A stretch of 60,000 nt of DNA from Owenia fusiformis (Eukaryota; Annelida; Polychaeta; Sabellida; Oweniidae). This document shows positions 53,501 to 60,000 of the stretch, one piece after another (position 1 is the stretch's first letter; each line of letters opens with the position of its first letter). The stretch lies in NCBI GenBank assembly GCA_903813345.2, contig CAIIXF020000012.1, positions 26,364,684 through 26,424,683 on the forward strand, given 5' to 3'. Below the pieces are notes generated by a model. It ran no database searches. It was given only the letters and a program-made list of their open reading frames with translations, and was not told the origin of the DNA. A program made the position numbers and the translations under genes.

Positions 53501-56183
53501 CATCATTGTCCATTACACATCACACATCCAATACTGTCTTACTATCTCTATTGTAAAATCTCGTACTCTTGAGTAGATGCCCAAAGTAAGAGCCTTATAC
53601 ACTAATCAGGATTTGATGGTAGTTCTACAACGGTGTAACAATAAAGCTTATTGTTGTGATGATCATATATCAAATACTAATAGCATGTGACACAATTATT
53701 GAAAGTAAGATATTATGTCATAATGTCGCTGAATTACTTCTTGTCTCCATTAAAAGCAACTGGTCGATAGCTAATGCGCTATGTTTTCGAGACATTAAAC
53801 CGTGTATGATGTTTGACCTTGACTTTACACAATTAATCCCCCGATTTTCGATAAAAACTCTCGATTTCTCAAGGGACACCCCGATATCGTATCATTAACT
53901 CACAATTTATCGATTTTTTGCAAACCCTGATTTTCTCCCGATTTGATTTTAGCAATTAGATTTCTTCCCGTATTTTCCAATTGTCTGATATCTAGTTATT
54001 GTTACCCCGATTTTTCCTGATATTTTTAGAAACCCTGATTTTCCCCCGATTTTTGATAGAAATCCAGATTTTCAGAAAAAGAACCCCGATTTTCAAATCT
54101 CTTTCAAACGACCCCGATTTTTCAAAAAAAAGTCTCGCGATTTCACTTGACAGGTATGACAATGTTGAGACGTGTTTGACTGTGTGACTGCCATTAAAAC
54201 ATGTTGAATATGAGACAGTCACAGTGATAGACGTTAAAATACATTCGACATCAGATTATCTGTTGTGACTAAAGTGCCAGTAAAACATGTTTGAAGTAAT
54301 TTGGCTGGGTTATAATGAAAACACGCGCTACGCACTAACGCGCTGTTCAGAATGATCGATCCCCTAACAACATCATGATAAACAGAAAGATGCTATGAGT
54401 ATCAGAATGTCAAAACAACCTGAGGAATAGAATTAGGATTCAATCCCTTCAAGAAACGACAAAAAATCATCTCAGAACAGGAAAACATCTCCCCCACACT
54501 CAAGTTAATATCTCAACAACATGCATACTTACCGAATCTTCTAACTAATTTCTCTATGATAAGAGAATAGAACGAGCAAGAGAGGGAATACAAAGCCATT
54601 CCCCACGATCCCATTTGGACACCCTCCATAAATAGTGCGAGTTTTTCCGATCCTTCCGGGGCTGTAGGGTCGCCTCCATACACACTTTGGCCGACGAAGC
54701 TGGTGAAATAAAGAGCATAGCTCAACAGCGACATCCAACAGAAAAGATTTGTCAAGCAAAGGATAACAAGTGACTTTGGCATTTTTATTATTGTCTTTAG
54801 GTACATTTTTATTGATTGTTCTTCATTTGGCTCAGTGTTAATCTCCGCATCAGCTACGGATCCAATGTCATGTTCTATGTTATTGTTGGTTGCGATTTCT
54901 AAAGTATTGTTTGCAGTGGTCATGCTCTTTGTGGAATTGTGTTTGTCTAGATGCTTTGGATTCAGGCCTACCTTGAGAACAATTTCGGATACTTTGTGTC
55001 CACCATTTTCCATGCTCCCATTCGACAGTTCTACGTTTGCATCTTCATCAGGTATAAATGCTTTGTTATCAATTGCATTGTCAGAGTTTGTGATCTTCTT
55101 ATCATTTTGATGTGTAGTTCCATTATCAGTAGAAAAGACACAGCTGTTTGCTGTATTTTGGCTTATTACCTTATTTAGATGTTCAAATGTTTCGTTTGGA
55201 TTAACAATCCTTTGAAATGTTTCCTCTTTCGAACTTGTGACAGTTACTATCATACATGCTAAATAGATGACCATCACAGCGGCATACACGAATGCAACTT
55301 GACCGCTGATGAATGAATCGTTTCCCGTCAGTGACCCCCAATCTATACCTCCAATGATGTAGCCCAATGTTCCACCAAGTCCCGCAAATATGGTGAAGGA
55401 GGATAGGCCCGCCGAGTGCTCATCTCTGTGCGTCACATCGAGCATGTATGCCCTGCAAGATGGCTGAGAGGCGTCTGAGCTGAAGTCCAACACGATTGCC
55501 CCTATACTTGTGAGGATAATACTTGTTAAATATAGACTATCTGTGCCTTGGTCATACGTTGTGGGGATAGTCCCATTAATGGTAATATTACTGGTTAAGA
55601 GTGTTTCGTTACCAGGCGGGTCGGGAGGGTCGAGGTATTCGGCTATAGCTTTACCATGGGGCACCAAAATTAAACCAGATAGGATCCCAACGGAAAGGGC
55701 TAAGACAAACGGCCGTCTACGCCCTAAAGAACACGTACACCTGTCACTCATAGATCCTAGCAATGGCACAATAAAGAATCCAAGCAATGGGCTGCAGCAC
55801 CACACTAGCGACATGTAAGTAATTGGCATACCGATTGAAAGGAGGATTGGTCCAACAAATGCCGACTCTGCCGCATAGCAGAATTCGATCCCACAAACGG
55901 CAGCACTCAGTCGCATCAATTGAAACCTTGTCCTATGCGTCTTATAGGGTCCTTGTGGGTTAAAAAGTTCATTCTGGACCTTCGGACTCGTCGCATCACA
56001 ATCCATAATTGCAAGATCGGCGTTGACTTTGTGTAGTTGAGTATCAGTTATGATTGAAATAGGGGTTGAAGCCTGATGAATCTTCACGTTATTATCATTA
56101 ATATTCTTCTCCATGGAACTCATGATCCTTCCATCGTCATCCATTCGTCTTATACGCACCAGTGTTACATTATTCTCCATCAT
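50301..56183 (-). CDS. SLC45-family proton/sugar symporter-like transporter (complete, 3 coding exons)
   Basis: Exons 56183-54533, 51108-50933 and 50525-50301 join in phases 1 and 0 to 683 aa. A cytoplasmic N-terminus of about 90 residues leads to TM1 (CGIEFCYAAESAFVGPILLS), TM2-TM3 with LVWCCSPLLGFFIVPLLGS and the hallmark SDRCTCSLGRRRPF (about 147-159). Then come a loop with sequons NET, NIT and NGT, DFSSDASQPSCRAYMLDV (SLC45 signature) and GLGGTLGYIIGGIDW. A long polar cytoplasmic loop (about 318-460) precedes the second six-helix half, ending in exon 3. Known SLC45 members move sucrose or other sugars with protons or act in pigment and acidic organelles. Which role applies here is unknown. 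The stop-containing exon is tandemly amplified downstream. Confidence 0.9.
50933..51108 (-). CDS. SLC45 exon 2
   Basis: 176 bp after TTCCAG. Encodes KPVYVMSQLVCTVGMMIMAI and PGVMYATLSTMPFILVDHYH, which matches the SLC45 TM9-TM10 region. Donor GTAAAC. Confidence 0.85.
51964..52870. mobile_element. mariner-type hairpin element in SLC45 intron 1
   Basis: About 907 bp, almost wholly palindromic. Ends AAGGGTGTTAAAA and TTTTAACACCCTG, with TA at the right. Arms share CAATTATGTTCATATTTTCA and ACATGATGYCTTGGACAC. The left arm has a direct duplication, and a 52-bp block holding GATGTCTTGGACACTTG is repeated at 52085-52160. No coding capacity. Confidence 0.75.
53838..54132. repeat. imperfect CCCCGATTTT repeats
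   Basis: About twelve irregularly spaced copies of CCCGATTTT(Y) in SLC45 intron 1. The open frames here follow from the repeat. Confidence 0.6.
54533..56183 (-). CDS. SLC45 exon 1
   Basis: 1651 bp, 550 codons plus one base, from MMENNVTLVRIRRMDDDGRI to KLVRRF before GTAAGT. The second Met could also start. It holds TM1-TM8 and the long loop. Confidence 0.9.
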
Positions 56184-56550
56184 GTTTGTCAGTGTGAGAA
56201 AAAATGGGTCAAAATGGTGCTGATTATCCGAGAAGAACTTGTATTGTCGTCATGTCCAATTTTTCGTTTGTCTCTTTGAAATTTTCGGATTCATTTTCAG
56301 ATTTGACGTATCGTCGTCAAATCACTTTTGCACAAATTAACTGTACGTCATTATTACATCATTACTTATGAACCGAGTGCCAGGGGTGTACCATATACAA
56401 GATAAAAGAGAGGATCTTTTAGCCGATAAATAGTAAGTATTGTATTGTATTGTAAAGCAACTTACAGGAATTTCCAAATAAACATTCAACAGCTAAAATC
56501 TGATTTCCAAAAAGTTTGTGTGTTCTGTAAATACTGAGAAAACTAGAACT
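56184..56550. promoter_or_regulatory. probable promoter and 5' UTR of SLC45 gene
   Basis: Inferred only from position upstream of the minus-strand start. No TATA or initiator can be placed with confidence. A short TATTGTATTGTA pentamer run is at 56438. Confidence 0.3.
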
Positions 56551-56553
56551 GTA

Positions 56554-57189
56554 CACTCCCCTCCATACGTTTGGCAACCTTTGCCCCCCCCCCCCCATTG
56601 AACTACGTGTTAAAGCCTCTTTACCTTTGAATTTTTATTTACTCAACTTGCGATAAAAATACTTAAACTATTGGTGGAAACGTCATTTGACTTCATTTCC
56701 AATACCTCCAAATTTTCTCAATTTTTTCCTCGATAACAATTATTCGAAAATTGATGATAACTTTGATGAGTTTTCTAGTTAACCAATGGAAATGGTAGGT
56801 TTGCCACAAGTCATTTGACAAATCAATTTTCTACAATAAAAATATTTTTTGCTGAATCGTTTACCGAATATATATCCTGATTACTGATTTGCCCCGAACC
56901 CATTCTTAAAATTCATTTCGTTCGTAAGGCACAGGAGGTATGGATTGCACTGGACGAAAGGCTCGGAGATTGCCCCGAACCCACCATTTCCGATTGATTT
57001 CCGACCTATTGTAATAGAGGGAAACAATTGGGAAAATTTGGAGGTATTGGAAATAAAGTCAAGTTATGTTTCCATTAATATTATAAGTTATTACAACGCA
57101 GGTTAAGTAAATGCAAATTCAAACGTAAAGAGGCTTTAACACGTAGTTCAATGGGGGAGCAAAGGCAGCCAAACTTATGGAGGGGAGTG
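56554..57189. mobile_element. TA-flanked inverted-repeat element
   Basis: 636 bp. Ends CACTCCCCTCCATACGTTTG and AACTTATGGAGGGGAGTG, with arms of about 200 bp and TA on both sides (56552-53, 57190-91). Contains a long C run at about 56584 and TTGCCCCGAACCCA twice. Non-coding, Tc1/mariner-like. Confidence 0.8.
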
Positions 57190-57665
57190 TAAACGGTACA
57201 GCCCCAATCGATTAGAAAACTCTTGTTTAATTATTTGCATGCCCTTTCCCATATGATGAAAACGGATTCAAGCACAGAAATCAAATACTGAGATTCGGAA
57301 CTTTAATGAATTACAATTAACTATTTCTCACGATTTGTCTGTTATTCACATCCGTCCAATTGAGCATTAGGCTAATATTGATGCATTGAGACTTTAATAA
57401 CACTATTGTCACACGTATTATCTTATAATGATATTATCGATGTTACAGCTGAACAAGATACAATAGTTGATGCCTGGGTCACATCCCGGGGGTCACATTT
57501 GCTCTGATTTATCGCCCCGCACCCGGCTGATTGAGTATTTTGATCAAAAATGTATTCAGTTTTGAACAAAATCACCCAAAATCACCTTGTAGCCAGGGCA
57601 CCTTCTGAACTTACGACTGAACCTTATTCGATATCAGATCTGCAACTATCGTACTGGTAATTCAT

Positions 57666-58363
57666 AAAGGAGTGGTATCGATATGGAGATCTGAATTCAA
57701 CAATGTTTTTCTCTTAAACCAATCATTGAAAACATTCTGCAAAAACACGATGTTTTTTGTAATGTTGACTGATTGACAACAATTTAACGCGAAAATTATT
57801 TAGAAATATTTTATATAACTGTTTTTTGCCCCTTTCTACCAATTCTTGAGAATGAAATAAAATGTCTTTCCGAACCTTGAATTGTTGAAACAAAAGAGCA
57901 TATACAACATGTTTTTAGACCTCTCAATGTTATAGTTATACAAAGGAATTTTTGGTTGATTTTTAAAAAAAGTATTCAAAAGGTTAAAACAAAATCCCCC
58001 CAAAATAGATAAAAATCAAGATAAACCTTTTATTTCATTAACAAGATACTTTTTTAAAATCAACCAAAATTTCCTTTGTACAATTACAATATTGAGAGAC
58101 CTAAATATGTTGTATTTAGGTCGTTTTGTTCCAATGAGGTTGGGAAAGATGTTTCATTTCACTCTGGAAACATGATACCAAGAACAAAACAATTGTTTGA
58201 TGTGTTTTCTAAAACAATATAGATGAAAGTATTTTTCAAATTATATTGTTAGCATTCAAAATATGACCATTAAATTGACGATGTGTTAAATTTTTAGATT
58301 TTTTATGTCTGGTTTAAGAGAAACGTGTGTTCAAAAGGTTCTCCATATCGATACCACTCCTTT
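57666..58363. mobile_element. long hairpin element
   Basis: About 700 bp whose halves are inverted copies: AAAGGAGTGGTATCGATATG at the left, its complement at the right, and matched inner blocks (ATTTTTGGTTGATTTTTAAA near 57950 and its complement near 58060). The centre is at about 58015. No coding capacity and no clear target duplication. Confidence 0.75.
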
Positions 58364-59370
58364 GGCTAACGCGATCCACATGGAGAAGGTTACTTACTGC
58401 TTGAATGAAGTCGGCGGGCTCACATACAATCAACCAGCATAAAATAAAATATCTAATCGTGCCGATTTACATTTTTTTATTAATCATTTTTATTTCAAGT
58501 TCATACGAAAATTCAACAAGGTTAATCAACTTAACACTTGTGTTGACTTTACATGCCGATTTACATGTACCTTACACTTAGTACGCATTTACCAAGATTA
58601 ACACTGATTTAGAATAATATTTGCTTGGTTTCGAAATATTGACCATTACTAATAAGTAAACGCGTGGATATCAGTATTATGAATCTGACACAAGTCAGCC
58701 GTATAGAATAAGCAAGTAATTCAATGGACTTTCATATAACTATCACTTTGGGTTTTGTATTTGCTAAAGATCTCAAAATTAAGTAATGGCCATTGTTTAA
58801 TGACATTTATATAAGAACTAAGAACGCCATTAACCCAAGGTCATTATCTGAAAGATGAACTCCCCTTGACCATGAACATTGTTAAGTACCTTTGAATAGA
58901 ATTGCACGAGGTTCGGTTATTGAGTGCGTGGTCATACAGTATACTGAAGGCTAAGTGTAATTTGGAGTCAAATATTGATAATGATATATTAATATTTGCA
59001 TTTTACCTAAATCATTAAATTACTGTCTCCAAATATACAATGGTTGTTTCCTCTTCTAAAATATCAACATAATGTTTATAATTTATTTATTTACGTATCC
59101 ATTCATTTATTGTTTTATTTTTCATTGAGTACATTTTAAAGTTAAGGATTAACGAAAACACTGAATGAAATCCATTTGCACTGTACAGATGTCTCTAAAT
59201 TGCTGACAAAATACATGAAGAAAGTTCTGTAGATAAATAGCATCAACCTAAGAAGTTAAAAACTGCTCATATGCATAACATGATGACAGCTGTACATGTA
59301 AAAAGTATACAATAAATTACAGTTTTAGCCTCAATTTAACATGATTAAGACATGAGAAGTGTACAAAAAT
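58364..59370. other. no recognised gene
   Basis: AT-rich intergenic DNA. I see no domain, repeat or splice pattern here. Confidence 0.4.
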
Positions 59371-59374
59371 TCAA

Positions 59375-59635
59375 ATTTACAAGTACAGTACATTGTATAC
59401 AATGTACAGTGTATGTACAATATACAATTGTACAGTATATTGTATACAATGTTCAGTGTATGTATAACATCTTTGATATTTGTATGTACAGTGTACGTAC
59501 AATATACAATTGTACAGTGTAAGTACAATATACAATTGTACAGTGTAAGTGTACAATATACAATTGTACAGTGTATGTACAATATACAATTGTACAGTGT
59601 ATGTACAATATACAATTGTACAGTACATAGTAAAC
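59375..59635. repeat. palindromic tandem repeat
   Basis: About nine copies of a 26-30-bp unit GTACAATATACAATTGTACA plus GTGTA(T/A)G. Each unit is itself nearly self-complementary. The open frames on both strands are by-products. Confidence 0.9.
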
Positions 59636-59924
59636 AATGCATTATTATCTTAACCCTATAATCAACAAGGCACATATGACATATTTTAAAGTGTATAATA
59701 AATTACTGTTTCAGTCCCAAAATTAGAAAAACAATTTAAATAGTACTTAATACAAAAAGCATTACAATCATTTAAAATATAAACTGATGCAAAAGTTATA
59801 TTGATGAAACAATACAATGGCTAAGAAAATTCCAAAGACAATGACAAAATTGACAAAATGCAAAAACAAAAGAATCATGAAATGTCACTATACCTGACTG
59901 AGTGTTATTACTGATACAATCTTT

Positions 59925-60000
59925 CTTGTATACAATGTTTATTGTATACAGTGTGTATACAATGTTTATTGTATACAGTGTTTATTGTGTTGAGTTTATC
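59925..60000. repeat. TATACAATGTTTATTGTATACAG-type repeat, cut by window end
   Basis: At least three copies of a roughly 23-bp near-palindromic unit related in composition to 59375-59635. It continues to the window edge. Confidence 0.8.

Noticed and set aside
54835-55818. Plus-strand frames of about 90-100 codons
   Set aside because: Antisense shadows of the SLC45 first exon.
59331-59675. 114-codon Tyr/Cys/Ile-rich protein
   Set aside because: By-product of the palindromic tandem repeat.

Overview
The window is a piece of a metazoan nuclear genome. The genes have short exons, GT-AG introns that often fall in phase 1, AT-rich non-coding DNA and very many small DNA transposons. The families present (SLC22, SLC45, Ig-domain membrane protein, two-domain GNAT) and the repeat types suggest a marine invertebrate such as a hemichordate, cephalochordate or lophotrochozoan. 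The sequence alone does not settle which.

Plus strand, 1-39.7 kb: a tandem SLC22 (organic ion/carnitine-type transporter) plus GNAT acetyltransferase neighbourhood. Five intact 3' exons of one SLC22 gene (copy A, 186-2077) are followed by a dead first exon of a GNAT gene (3211) and by three decayed SLC22 exons (4503-5414). A full ten-exon SLC22 gene (copy B) runs from 16532 to 27906. It is followed by a damaged GNAT gene (28605-32640) and by an intact three-exon GNAT gene (34956-39704, 302 aa). Positions 1 to about 3425 and about 25062 to 28830 are the same segment duplicated, so SLC22 3' exons and the GNAT first exon were copied together.

Between the decayed exons and copy B lies the most striking structure: a 5.8-kb element (10275-16054) bounded by inverted TACGGAAAGC ends and a 6-bp target-site duplication GTGTGG. 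Its two arms form a giant palindrome, each carrying a long degenerate pentamer (CARTR) array. Other mobile DNA includes a mariner with an intron-interrupted transposase (36312-38767), several TA-flanked MITEs and foldbacks, a hAT MITE with a perfect 8-bp duplication, a family of roughly 0.8-kb TIR elements, pogo-like ends, a retroelement RT fragment and a possible LTR with a tRNA-like module.

Minus strand, 43.2-56.2 kb: an eight-exon type I membrane protein with three Ig domains (47694-43179, 411 aa) and a three-exon SLC45 sugar/proton symporter-like gene (56183-50301, 683 aa). The last coding exon of the SLC45 gene has been amplified as 126-bp tandem units in its 3' flank. A degenerate plus-strand GPCR-like reading frame sits at 41676-42254. 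The last 3.8 kb holds one long hairpin element and palindromic GTACAATATAC-type tandem repeats but no recognisable gene. The two transporter families and the acetyltransferase are all solute or small-molecule handling genes, but nothing in the sequence shows them acting in one pathway; the SLC22-GNAT link is by duplication history.
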